Shown: piece by piece, positions 49,376 to 63,100 of the stretch
How positions within the stretch are numbered: the first letter of the stretch is position 1
How the letters are laid out: each line of letters opens with the position of its first letter
Source of the DNA: Coriaria nepalensis
Taxonomy: Eukaryota > Streptophyta > Magnoliopsida > Cucurbitales > Coriariaceae
Length of the DNA: 64,000 nucleotides
Direction of reading: 5' to 3'
NCBI GenBank assembly: GCA_027186245.1
Contig: CP114483.1
Coordinates: forward strand, 11,428,220-11,492,219
Notes under the pieces: model-generated
Database searches by the model: none
What the model saw: only the letters and a program-made list of their open reading frames with translations
What the model was told of the DNA's origin: nothing
Program-made: the position numbers and the translations under genes

Positions 49376-52300
49376 AGTCTCTTGTAGTCATGAAATCATT
49401 CTAAATTAATCCGAACGAATTCTATTGTCGCCCTTCAAACATGATTTTCTTACATAACTTGCAATTAATCTATTGAAGACAACAATGCATTCCTTTAGCC
49501 TTAAAAAGCATGTCATTCAGTCTTTTCATGTCATTAAATTGTTTGAAAGCACGTCGAACCAATTCTATGTTTGCATTTAAAACACGACTTTCATGCATAA
49601 CTTGCAAATGATCTATTGAAGAAAACTATGCATTTTTTTAGCCTTAAAGTCGTATTATTGCGTCTCTTTTTGTCATTAAATCATTCAAAATCACGTCGTA
49701 CGAAATTCGCAGTTTAAACATGACTTTCGTGCATAACTTGCCGTTGATCGATTCAAGGCAACAACACATTTGTTTAACCTTAAAAATATGTCATTGAGTC
49801 TCTTGTAGTCATGAAATCATTCTAAATTAATCCGGACGAATTCTATTTTCGCCCTTCAAACATGATTTTCTTACATAACTTGCAATTAATCCATTGAAGA
49901 CAACAATGCATTCCTTTAGCCTTAAAAGGCATGTCATTCAGTCTTTTCATGTCATTAAATTGTTTGAAAGCACGTCGAACCAATTCTATGTTTGCATTTA
50001 AAACACGACTTTCATGCATAACTTGCAAATGATCTATTGAAGAAAACTATGCATTTTTTTAGCCTTAAAGTCGTATTATTGCGTCTCTTTTTGTCATTAA
50101 TCATTCAAAATCACGTCGTACGAAATTCGCAGTTTAAACATGACTTTCCTGCATAACTTGCCGTTGATCGATTCAAGGCAACAACACATTTGTTTAACCT
50201 TAAAAATATGTCATTGAGTCTCTTGTAGTCATGAAATCATTCTAAATTAATCCGAACGAATTCTATTTTCGCCCTTCAAACATGATTTTCTTACATAACT
50301 TGCAATTAATCTATTGAAGACAACAATGCATTCCTTTAGCCTTAAAAAGCATGTCATTCAGTCTTTTCATGTCATTAAATTGTTTGAAAGCACGTCGAAC
50401 CAAATCTATGTTTGCATTTAAAACACGACTTTCATGCATAACTTGCAAATGATCTATTGAAGAAAACTATGCATTTTTTAGCCTTAAAGTCGTATTATTT
50501 CGTCTCTTTTAGTCATTAAATCATTCAAAATCACTTCTTACGAAATTCGCAGTTTAAACATGACTTTCGTGCATAACTTGCCGTTGATCGATTCAAGGCA
50601 ACAACGCATTTGTTTAGCCTTAAAATCATGTCATTGAGTCTCTTGTAGTCATGAAATCATTCTAAATTAATCCGGACGAATTCTATTTTCGCCCTTCAAA
50701 CATGATTTTCTTACATAACTTGCAATTAATCCATTGAAGACAACAATGCATTCCTTTAGGCTTAAAAGGCATGTCATTCAGTGTTTTCATGTCATTAAAT
50801 TGTTTGAAAGCACGTCGAACCAATTCTATGTTTGCATTTAAAACACGACTTTCATGCATAACTTGCAAATGATCTATTGAAGAAAACTATGTATTTTTTT
50901 AACCTTAAAGTCGTATTATTACGTCTCTTTTGGTCATTAAATCATTCAAAGTCACTTCGTACGAAATTCGCAGTTTAAACATGACTTTCGTGCATAACTT
51001 GCCGTTGATCGATTCAAGGCAACAACACATTTGTTTAGCTTTAAAATCATGTCATTGAGTCTCTCGTATTCATGAAATCATTGTAAATTAATCCGAACGA
51101 ATTCTATTTTCGCCCTTCAAACATGATTTTCTTACATAACTTGCAATTAATCTATTGAAGACAACAATGCATTCCTTTAGCCCTAAAGAGCATGTCATTC
51201 AGTCTTTTCATGTCATTAAATTGTTTGAAAGCACGTCGAACCAATTCTATGTTTGCATTTAAAACACGACTTTCATGCATAACTTGCAAATGAAATATTG
51301 AAGAAAACTATGTATTTTTTTAACCTTAAAGTCGTATTATTGCGTCTCTTTTGGTCATTAAATCATTCAAAATCACTTCGTACGAAATTCGCAGTTTAAA
51401 CATGACTTTCGTGCATAACTTGCCGTTGATCGATTCAAGGCAACAACGCATTTGTTTAGCCTTAAAATCATGTCATTGAGTCTCTTGTAGTCATAACATG
51501 ATTCTAAATTAATCCGGACGAATTCTATTTTCGCGCTTCAAACATGATTTTCTTACATAACTTGCAATTAATCCATTGAAGACAACAATGCATTCCTTTA
51601 GCCTTAAAAGGCATGTCATTCAGTCTTTTCATGTCATTAAATTGTTTGAAAGCACGTCGAACCAATTCTATGTTTGCATTTAAAACACGACTTTCATGCA
51701 TAACTTGCAAATGATCTATTGAAGAAAACTATGCATTTTTTTAGCCTTAAAGTCGTATTATTGCGTCTCTTTTGGTCATTAAATCATTCAAAATCACTTC
51801 GTACGAAATTCGCAGTTTAAACATGACTTTCGTGCATAACTTGCCGTTGATCGATTCAAGGCAACAACACATTTGTTTAGCTTTAAAATCATGTCATTGA
51901 GTCTCTTGTAGTCATGAAATCATTGTAAATTAATCCGAACGAATTCTATTTTCGCCCTTCAAACATGATTTTCTTACATAACTTGCAATTAATCAATTGA
52001 AGACAACAATGCATTCCTTTAGCCTTAAAAAGCATGTCATTCAGTCTTTTCATGTCATTAAATTGTTTGAAAGCACGTCGAACCAAATCTATGTTTGCAT
52101 TTAAAACACGACTTTCATGCATAACTTGCAAATGATCTATTGAAGAAAACTATGCATTTTTTAGCCTTAAAGTCGTATTATTTCGTCTCTTTTAGTCATT
52201 AAATCATTCAAAATCACTTCTTACGAAATTCGCAGTTTAAACATGACTTTCGTGCATAACTTGCCGTTGATCGATTCAAGGCAACAACGCATTTGTTTAG

Positions 52301-52956
52301 CCTTAAAATCATGTCATTGAGTCTCTTGTAGTCATGAAATCATTCTAATTTAATCCGAACGAATTCTATTTTCGCCCTTCAAACATGATTTTCTTACATA
52401 ACTTGCAATTAATCTATGGAAGACAACAATGCATTCCTTTAGCCTTAAAAGGCATGTCGTTCAGTCTTTTCATGTCATTAAATTGTTTGAAAGCACGTCG
52501 AACCAATTCTATGTTTGCATTTAAAACACGACTTTCATGCATAACTTGCAAATGATCTATTGAAGAAAACTATGCATTTTTTTAGCCTTAAAGTCGTATT
52601 ATTGCGTCTCTTTTGGTCATTAAATCATTCAAAATCACTTCGTACGAAATTCGCAGTTTAAACATGACTTTCGTGCATAACTTGCCGTTGATCGATTCAA
52701 GGCAACAACACATTTGTTTAGCTTTAAACTCATGTCATTGAGTCTCTTGTAGTCATGAAACCATTGTAAATTAATCCGAACGAATTCTATTTTCGCCCTT
52801 CAAACATGATTTTCTTACATAACTTGCAATTAATCAATTGAAGACAACAATGCATTCCTTTAGCCTTAAAAAGCATGTCATTCAGTCTTTTCATGTCATT
52901 AAATTGTTTGAAAGCACGTCGAACCAAATCTATGTTTGCATTTAAAACACGACTTT

Positions 52957-55060
52957 CATGCATAACTTGCAAATGATCTATTGAAGAAAACTATGCATTT
53001 TTTAGCCTTAAAGTCGTATTATTTCGTCTCTTTTAGTCATTAAATCGTTCAAAATCACTTCTTACGAAATTCGCAGTTTAAACATGACTTTCGTGCATAA
53101 CTTGCCGTTGATCGATTCAAGGCAACAACGCATTTGTTTAGCCTTAAAATCATGTCATTGAGTCTCTTGTAGTCATGAAATCATTCTAAATTAATCCGAA
53201 CGAATTCTATTTTCGCCCTTCAAACATGATTTTCTTACATAACTTGCAATTAATCTATTCAAGACAACAATGCATTCCTTTAGCCTTAAAAGGCATGTCA
53301 TTCAGTCTTTTCATGTCATTAAATTGTTTGAAAGCACATCGAACCAATTCTATGTTTGCATTTAAAACACGACTTTCATGCATAACTTGCAAATGATCAA
53401 TTGAAGAAAACTATGCATTTTTTTAGCCTTAAAGTCGTATTATTGCGTCTCTTTTGGTCATTAAATCATTCAAAATCACTTCGTACGAAATTCGCAGTTT
53501 AAACATCACTTTCGTGCCTAACTTGCCGTTGATCGATTCAAGGCAACAACACATTTGTTTAGCTTTAAAATCATGTCATTGAGTCTCTTGTAGTCATGAA
53601 ATCATTGTAAATTAATCCGAATGAATTCTATTTTCGCCCTTCAAACATGATTTTCTTACATCACTTGCAATTAATCCATTGAAGACAACAATGCATTCCT
53701 TTAGCCTTAAAAAGCATGTCATTTAGTCTTTTCATGTCATTAAATTGTTTGAAAGCACGTCGAACCAATTCTATGTTTGCATTTAAAACACGACTTTCAT
53801 GCATAACTTGCAAATGAAATATTGAAGAAAACTATGTATTTTTTTAACCTTAAAGTCGTATTATTGCGTCTCTTTTGGTCATTAAATCATTCAAAATCAC
53901 TTCGTACGAAATTCGCAGTTTAAACATGACTTTCGTGCATAAATTGCCGTTGATCGATTCAAGGCAACAACGCATTTGTTTAGCCTTAAAATCATGTCAT
54001 TGAGTCTCTTGTAGTCATGAAATCATTCTAAATTAATCCGAACGAATTCTATTTTCGCCCTTCAAACATGATTTTCTTACATAACTTGCAATTAATCAAT
54101 TGAAGGCAACAATGCATTCCTTTAGCCTTAAAAAGCATGTCATTCAGTCTTTTCATGTCATTAAATTGTTTGAAAGCACGTCGAACCAAATGTATGTTTG
54201 CATTTAAAACACGACTTTCATGCATAACTTGCAAATGATCTATTGAAGAAAATTATGCATTTTTTTAGCCTTAAAGTCGTATTATTGCGTCTCTTTTAGT
54301 CATTAAATCATTCAAAATCACTTCGAACGAAATTCGCAGTTTAAACACGACTTTCATGCATAACTTGCCGTTGATCGATTCAAGGCAACAAAGCATTTGT
54401 TTAGCCTTAAAATCATGTCATTGAGTCTCTTGTAGTCATGAAATCATTGTAAATTAATCCAAACGAATTCTATTTTCGCCCTTCAAACATGATTTTCTTA
54501 CATAACTTGCAATTAATCAATTGAAGACAACAATGCATTCCTTTAGCCTTAAAAAGCATGTCATTCAGTCTTTTCATGTCATTAAATTGTTTGATAGAAC
54601 GTCGAACAAATTCTATGTTTGCATTTAAAACATGACTTTCATGCATAACTTGCAAATGATCTATTGAAGAAAACTATGCATTTTTTTAACCTTAAAGTCG
54701 TATTATTGCGTCTCTTTTAGTCATTAAATCATTCAAAATCACTTCGAACGAAATTCGCAGTTTAAACACGACTTTCATGCATAACTTGCCGTTGATCGAT
54801 TCAAGGCAACAAAGCATTTGTTTAGCCTTAAAATCATGTCATTGAGTCTCTTGTAGTCATGAAATCATTGTAAATTAATCCGAACGAATTCTATTTTCGC
54901 CCTTCAAACATGATTTTCTTACATAACTTGCAATTAATCCATTGAAGACAACAATGCATTCCTTTAGCCTTAAAAAGCATGTCATTCAGTCTTTTCATGT
55001 CATTAAATTGTTTGAAAGCACGTCGAACCAAATCTATGTTTGCATTTAAAACACGACTTT
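52957..55060 (+). repeat. Terminal higher-order repeat, copy 1 (5 units)
   Basis: This is a 5-unit block recognised by the order of its C-subunit variants: TCTATTCAAGAC, then TACATCACTTGC with GTCATTTAGTC, then AATCAATTG, then GTTTGATAGAACG, then the CTTTCAGGCATAAC anchor at its end (55,061). The one-base changes TAAATCGTTC (53,041) and GTGCCTAAC (53,516) fall in it. Its left edge is set by homology with copy 2 at an offset of 2,104. Confidence 0.8.
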
Positions 55061-57164
55061 CAGGCATAACTTGCAAATGATCTATTGAAGAAAACTATGC
55101 ATTTTTTAGCCTTAAAGTCGTATTATTTCGTCTCTTTTAGTCATTAAATCGTTCAAAATCACTTCTTACGAAATTCGCAGTTTAAACATGACTTTCGTGC
55201 ATAACTTGCCGTTGATCGATTCAAGGCAACAACGCATTTGTTTAGCCTTAAAATCATGTCATTGAGTCTCTTGTAGTCATGAAATCATTCTAAATTAATC
55301 CGAACGAATTCTATTTTCGCCCTTCAAACATGATTTTCTTACATAACTTGCAATTAATCTATTCAAGACAACAATGCATTCCTTTAGCCTTAAAAGGCAT
55401 GTCATTCAGTCTTTTCATGTCATTAAATTGTTTGAAAGCACATCGAACCAATTCTATGTTTGCATTTAAAACACGACTTTCATGCATAACTTGCAAATGA
55501 TCAATTGAAGAAAACTATGCATTTTTTTAGCCTTAAAGTCGTATTATTGCGTCTCTTTTGTTCATTAAATCATTCAAAATCACTTCGTACGAAATTCGCA
55601 GTTTAAACATCACTTTCGTGCATAACTTGCCGTTGATCGATTCAAGGCAACAACACATTTGTTTAGCTTTAAAATCATGTCATTGAGTCTCTTGTAGTCA
55701 TGAAATCATTGTAAATTAATCCGAACGAATTCTATTTTCGCCCTTCAAACATGATTTTCTTACATCACTTGCAATTAATCCATTGAAGACAACAATGCAT
55801 TCCTTTAGCCTTAAAAAGCATGTCATTTAGTCTTTTCATGTCATTAAATTGTTTGAAAGCACGTCGAACCAATTCTATGTTTGCATTTAAAACACGACTT
55901 TCATGCATAACTTGCAAATGAAATATTGAAGAAAACTATGTATTTTTTTAACCTTAAAGTCGTATTATTGCGTCTCTTTTGGTCATTAAATCATTCAAAA
56001 TCACTTCGTACGAAATTCGCAGTTTAAACATGACTTTCGTGCATAAATTGCCGTTGATCGATTCAAGGCAACAACGCATTTGTTTAGCCTTAAAATCATG
56101 TCATTGAGTCTCTTGTAGTCATGAAATCATTCTAAATTAATCCGAACGAATTCTATTTTCGCCCTTCAAACATGATTTTCTTACATAACTTGCAATTAAT
56201 CAATTGAAGACAACAATGCATTCCTTTAGCCTTAAAAAGCATGTCATTCAGTCTTTTCATGTCATTAAATTGTTTGAAAGCACGTCGAACCAATTCTATG
56301 TTTGCATTTAAAACACGACTTTCATGCATAACTTGCAAATGATCTATTGAAGAAAACTATGCATTTTTTTAGCCTTAAAGTCGTATTATTGCGTCTCTTT
56401 TGGTCATTAAATCATTCAAAATCACTTCGTACGAAATTCGCAGTTTAAACATGACTTTCGTGCATAACTTGCCGTTGATCGATTCAAGGCAACAACACAT
56501 TTGTTTAGCTTTAAAATCATGTCATTGAGTCTCTTGTAGTCATGAAATCATTCTAAATTAATCCGAACGAATTCTATTTTCGCCCTTCAAACATGATTTT
56601 CTTACATAACTTGCAATTAATCAATTGAAGACAACAATGCATTCCTTTAGCCTTAAAAAGCATGTCATTCAGTCTTTTCATGTCATTAAATTGTCTGATA
56701 GAACGTCGAACAAATTCTATGTTTGCATTTAAAACATGACTTTCATGCATAACTTGCAAATGATCTATTGAAGAAAACTATGCATTTTTTTAACCTTAAA
56801 GTCGTATTATTGCGTCTCTTTTAGTCATTAAATCATTCAAAATCACTTCGAACGAAATTCGCAGTTTAAACACGACTTTCATGCATAACTTGCCGTTGAT
56901 CGATTCAAGGCAACAAAGCATTTGTTTAGCCTTAAAATCATGTCATTGAGTCTCTTGTAGTCATGAAATCATTGTAAATTAATCCGAACGAATTCTATTT
57001 TCGCCCTTCAAACATGATTTTCTTACATAACTTGCAATTAATCCATTGAAGACAACAATGCATTCCTTTAGCCTTAAAAAGCATGTCATTCAGTCTTTTC
57101 ATGTCATTAAATTGTTTGAAAGCACATCGAACCAAATCTATGTTTGCATTTAAAACACGACTTT
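55061..57164 (+). repeat. Terminal higher-order repeat, copy 2 (5 units)
   Basis: Copy 2 has the same order of variants as copy 1, running from the CAGGCATAAC anchor at 55,061 to the next one at 57,165. It shares TAAATCGTTC (55,145) with copy 1. Against copy 1 it shows one converted patch, near 56,350-56,550, where TTTTGGTC and CTTCGTACG replace TTTTAGTC and CTTCGAACG. Confidence 0.82.
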
Positions 57165-60108
57165 CAGGCATAACTTGCAAATGATCTATTGAAGAAAACT
57201 ATGCATTTTTTAGCCTTAAAGTCGTATTATTTCGTCTCTTTTAGTCATTAAATCATTCAAAATCACTTCTTACGAAATTCGCAGTTTAAACATGACTTTC
57301 GTGCATAACTTGCCGTTGATCGATTCAAGGCAACAACGCATTTGTTTAGCCTTAAAATCATGTCATTGAGTCTCTTGTAGTCATGAAATCATTCTAAATT
57401 AATCCGAACGAATTCTATTTTCGCCCTTCAAACATGATTTTCTTACATAACTTGCAATTAATCTATTCAAGACAACAATGCATTCCTTTAGCCTTAAAAG
57501 GCATGTCATTCAGTCTTTTCATGTCACTAAATTGTTTGAAAGCACATCGAACCAATTCTATGTTTGCATTTAAAACACGACTTTCATGCATAACTTGCAA
57601 ATGATCAATTGAAGAAAACTATGCATTTTTTTAGCCTTAAAGTCGTATTATTGCGTCTCTTTTGGTCATTAAATCATTCAAAATCACTTCGTACGAAATT
57701 CGCAGTTTAAACATCACTTTCGTGCATAACTTGCCGTTGATCGATTCAAGGCAACAACACATTTGTTTAGCTTTAAAATCATGTCATTGAGTCTCTTGTA
57801 GTCATGAAATCATTGTAAATTAATCCGAACGAATTCTATTTTCGCCCTTCAAACATGATTTTCTTACATCACTTGCAATTAATCCATTGAAGACAACAAT
57901 GCATTCCTTTAGCCTTAAAAAGCATGTCATTTAGTCTTTTCATGTCATTAAATTGTTTGAAAGCACGTCGAACCAATTCTATGTTTGCATTTAAAACACG
58001 ACTTTCATGCATAACTTGCAAATGAAATATTGAAGAAAACTATGTATTTTTTTAACCTTAAAGTCGTATTATTGCGTCTCTTTTGGTCATTAAATCATTC
58101 AAAATCACTTCGTACGAAATTCGCAGTTTAAACATGACTTCGTGCATAAATTGCCGTTGATCGATTCAAGGCAACAACGCATTTGTTTAGCCTTAAAATC
58201 ATGTCATTGAGTCTCTTGTAGTCATGAAATCATTGTAAATTAATCCGAACGAATTCTATTTTCGCCCTTCAAACATGATTTTCTTACATAACTTGGAATT
58301 AATCAATTGAAGACAACAATGCATTCCTTTAGCCTTAAAAAGCATGTCATTCAGTCTTTTCATGTCATTAAATTGTTTGAAAGCACGTCGAACCGAATCT
58401 ATGTTTGCATTTAAAACACGACTTTCATGCATAACTTGCAAATGAAATATTGAAGAAAACTATGTATTTTTTTAACCTTAAAGTCGTATTATTGCGTCTC
58501 TTTTGGTCATTAAATCATTCAAAATCACTTCGTACGAAATTCGCAGTTTAAACATGACTTTCGTGCATAAATTGCCGTTGATCGATTCAAGGCAACAACG
58601 CATTTGTTTAGCCTTAAAATCATGTCATTGAGTCTCTTGTAGTCATGAAATCATTGTAAATTAATCCAAACGAATTCTATTTTCGCCCTTCAAACATGAT
58701 TTTCTTACATAACTTGCAATTAATCAATTGAAGACAACAATGCATTCCTTTAGCCTTAAAAAGCATGTCATTCAGTCTTTTCATGTCATTAAATTGTCTG
58801 ATAGAACGTCGAACCGAATCTATGTTTGCATTTAAAACACGACTTTCATGCATAACTTGCAAATGATCTATTGAAGAAAACTATGCATTTTTTAGCCTTA
58901 AAGTCGTATTATTGCGTCTCTTTTGGTCATTAAATCATTCAAAATCACTTCGTACGAAATTCGCAGTTTAAACATCACTTTCGTGCATAACTTGCCGTTG
59001 ATCGATTCAAGGCAACAACACATTTGTTTAGCTTTAAAATCATGTCATTGAGTCTCTTGTAGTCATGAAATCATTGTAAATTAATCTGAACGAATTCTAT
59101 TTTCGCCCTTCAAACATGATTTTCTTACATCACTTGCAATTAATCCATTGAAGACAACAATGCATTCCTTTAGCCTTAAAAAGCATGTCATTGAGTCTTT
59201 TCATGTCATTAAATTGTTTGAAAGCACGTCGAACCAAATCTATGTTTGCATTTAAAACACGACTTTCATGCATAACTTGCAAATGATCTATTGAAGAAAA
59301 TTATGCATTTTTTTAGCCTTAAAGTCGTATTATTGCGTCTCTTTTAGTCATTAAATCATTCAAAATCACTTCGAACGAAATTCGCAGTTTAAACACGACT
59401 TTCATGCATAACTTGCCGTTGATCGATTCAAGGCAACAAAGCATTTGTTTAGCCTTAAAATCATGTCATTGAGTCTCTTGTAGTCATGAAATCATTGTAA
59501 ATTAATCCAAACGAATTCTATTTTCGCCCTTCAAACATGATTTTCTTACATAACTTGCAATTAATCAATTGAAGACAACAATGCATTCCTTTAGCCTTAA
59601 AAAGCATGTCATTCAGTCTTTTCATGTCATTAAATTGTCTGATAGAACGTCGAACAAATTCTATGTTTGCATTTAAAACATGACTTTCATGCATAACTTG
59701 CAAATGATCTATTGAAGAAAACTATGCATTTTTTTAACCTTAAAGTCGTATTATTGCGTCTCTTTTAGTCATTAAATCATTCAAAATCACTTCGAACGAA
59801 ATTCGCAGTTTAAACACGACTTTCATGCATAACTTGCCGTTGATCGATTCAAGGCAACAAAGCATTTGTTTAGCCTTAAAATCATGTCATTGAGTCTCTT
59901 GTAGTCATGAAATCATTGTAAATTAATCCGAACGAATTCTATTTTCGCCCTTCAAACATGATTTTCTTACATAACTTGCAATTAATCCATTGAAGACAAC
60001 AATGCATTCCTTTAGCCTTAAAAAGCATGTCATTCAGTCTTTTCATGTCATTAAATTGTTTGAAAGCACATCGAACCAAATCTATGTTTGCATTTAAAAC
60101 ACGACTTT
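57165..60108 (+). repeat. Terminal higher-order repeat, copy 3, expanded to 7 units
   Basis: The anchors lie at 57,165 and 60,109, a distance of 2,944 (7 units minus 3). Two extra units were gained after the TACATCACTTGC unit: one with CTTGGAATTAATC (58,295) and one with GTCTGATAGAACG joined to CCGAATC (58,797). A second TACATCACTTGC unit follows (59,125), with GTCATTGAGTC in place of GTCATTTAGTC. A one-base deletion (GACTTCGTG) sits at about 58,138. Confidence 0.8.
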
Positions 60109-63100
60109 CAGGCATAACTTGCAAATGATCTATTGAAGAAAACTATGCATTTTTTAGCCTTAAAGTCGTATTATTTCGTCTCTTTTAGTCATTAAATCAT
60201 TCAAAATCACTTCTTACGAAATTCGCAGTTTAAACATGACTTTCGTGCATAACTTGCCGTTGATCGATTCAAGGCAACAACGCATTTGTTTAGCCTTAAA
60301 ATCATGTCATTGAGTCTCTTGTAGTCATGAAATCATTCTAAATTAATCCGAACGAATTCTATTTTCGCCCTTCAAACATGATTTTCTTACATAACTTGCA
60401 ATTAATCTATTCAAGACAACAATGCATTCCTTTAGCCTTAAAAGGCATGTCATTCAGTCTTTTCATGTCATTAAATTGTTTGAAAGCACATCGAACCAAT
60501 TCTATGTTTGCATTTAAAACACGACTTTCATGCATAACTTGCAAATGATCAATTGAAGAAAACTATGCATTTTTTTAGCCTTAAAGTCGTATTATTGCGT
60601 CTCTTTTGGTCATTAAATCATTCAAAATCACTTCGTACGAAATTCGCAGTTTAAACATCACTTTCGTGCATAACTTGCCGTTGATCGATTCAAGGCAACA
60701 ACACATTTGTTTAGCTTTAAAATCATGTCATTGAGTCTCTTGTAGTCATGAAATCATTGTAAATTAATCCGAACGAATTCTATTTTCGCCCTTCAAACAT
60801 GATTTTCTTACATCACTTGCAATTAATCCATTGAAGACAACAATGCATTCCTTTAGCCTTAAAAAGCATGTCATTTAGTCTTTTCATGTCATTAAATTGT
60901 TTGAAAGCACGTCGAACCAATTCTATGTTTGCATTTAAAACACGACTTTCATGCATAACTTGCAAATGAAATATTGAAGAAAACTATGTATTTTTTTAAC
61001 CTTAAAGTCGTATTATTGCGTCTCTTTTGGTCATTAAATCATTCAAAATCACTTCGTACGAAATTCGCAGTTTAAACATGACTTTCGTGCATAAATTGCC
61101 GTTGATCGATTCAAGGCAACAACGCATTTGTTTAGCCTTAAAATCATGTCATTGAGTCTCTTGTAGTCATGAAATCATTGTAAATTAATCCGAACGAATT
61201 CTATTTTCGCCCTTCAAACATGATTTTCTTACATAACTTGGAATTAATCAATTGAAGACAACAATGCATTCCTTTAGCCTTAAAAAGCATGTCATTCAGT
61301 CTTTTCATGTCATTAAATTGTTTGAAAGCACGTCGAACCGAATCTATGTTTGCATTTAAAACACGACTTTCATGCATAACTTGCAAATGATCTATTGAAG
61401 AAAACTATGCATTTTTTAGCCTTAAAGTCGTATTATTGCGTCTCTTTTAGTCATTAAGTCATTCAAAATCACTTCTCACGAAATTCGCAGTTTAAACATG
61501 ACTTTCGTGCATAAATTGCCGTTGATCGATTCAAGGCAACAACGCATTTGTTTAGCCTTAAAATCATGTCATTGAGTCTCTTGTAGTCATGAAATCATTG
61601 TAAATTAATCCGAACGAATTCTATTTTCGCCCTTCAAACATGATTTTCTTACATAACTTGGAATTAATCAATTGAAGACAACAATGCATTCCTTTAGCCT
61701 TAAAAAGCATGTCATTCAGTCTTTTCATGTCATTAAATTGTTTGAAAGCACGTCGAACCGAATCTATGTTTGCATTTAAAACACGACTTTCATGCATAAC
61801 TTGCAAATGAAATATTGAAGAAAACTATGTATTTTTTTAACCTTAAAGTCGTATTATTGCGTCTCTTTTGGTCATTAAATCATTCAAAATCACTTCGTAC
61901 GAAATTCGCAGTTTAAACATGACTTTCGTGCATAAATTGCCGTTGATCGATTCAAGGCAACAACGCATTTGTTTAGCCTTAAAATCATGTCATTGAGTCT
62001 CTTGTAGTCATGAAATCATTGTAAATTAATCCAAACGAATTCTATTTTCGCCCTTCAAACATGATTTTCTTACATAACTTGCAATTAATCAATTGAAGAC
62101 AACAATGCATTCCTTTAGCCTTAAAAAGCATGTCATTCAGTCTTTTCATGTCATTAAATTGTCTGATAGAACGTCGAACCGAATCTATGTTTGCATTTAA
62201 AACACAACTTTCATGCATAACTTGCAAATGATCTATTGAAGAAAACTATGCATTTTTTAGCCTTAAAGTCGTATTATTGCGTCTCTTTTGGTCATTAAAT
62301 CATTCAAAATCACTTCGTACGAAATTCGCAGTTTAAACATCACTTTCGTGCATAACTTGCCGTTGATCGATTCAAGGCAACAACACATTTGTTTAGCTTT
62401 AAAATCATGTCATTGAGTCTCTTGTAGTCATGAAATCATTGTAAATTAATCCGAACGAATTCTATTTTCGCCCTTCAAACATGATTTTCTTACATCACTT
62501 GCAATTAATCCATTGAAGACAACAATGCATTCCTTTAGCCTTAAAAAGCATGTCATTTAGTCTTTTCATGTCATTAAATTGTTTGAAAGCACGTCGAACC
62601 AATTCTATGTTTGCATTTAAAACACGACTTTCATGCATAACTTGCAAATGAAATATTGAAGAAAACTATGTATTTTTTTAACCTTAAAGTCGTATTATTG
62701 CGTCTCTTTTGGTCATTAAATCATTCAAAATCACTTCGTACGAAATTCGCAGTTTAAACATGACTTTCGTGCATAAATTGCCGTTGATCGATTCAAGGCA
62801 ACAACGCATTTGTTTAGCCTTAAAATCATGTCATTGAGTCTCTTGTAGTCATGAAATCATTGTAAATTAATCCGAACGAATTCTATTTTCGCCCTTCAAA
62901 CATGATTTTCTTACATAACTTGGAATTAATCAATTGAAGACAACAATGCATTCCTTTAGCCTTAAAAAGCATGTCATTCAGTCTTTTCATGTCATTAAAT
63001 TGTTTGAAAGCACGTCGAACCGAATCTATGTTTGCATTTAAAACACGACTTTCATGCATAACTTGCAAATGAAATATTGAAGAAAACTATGTATTTTTTT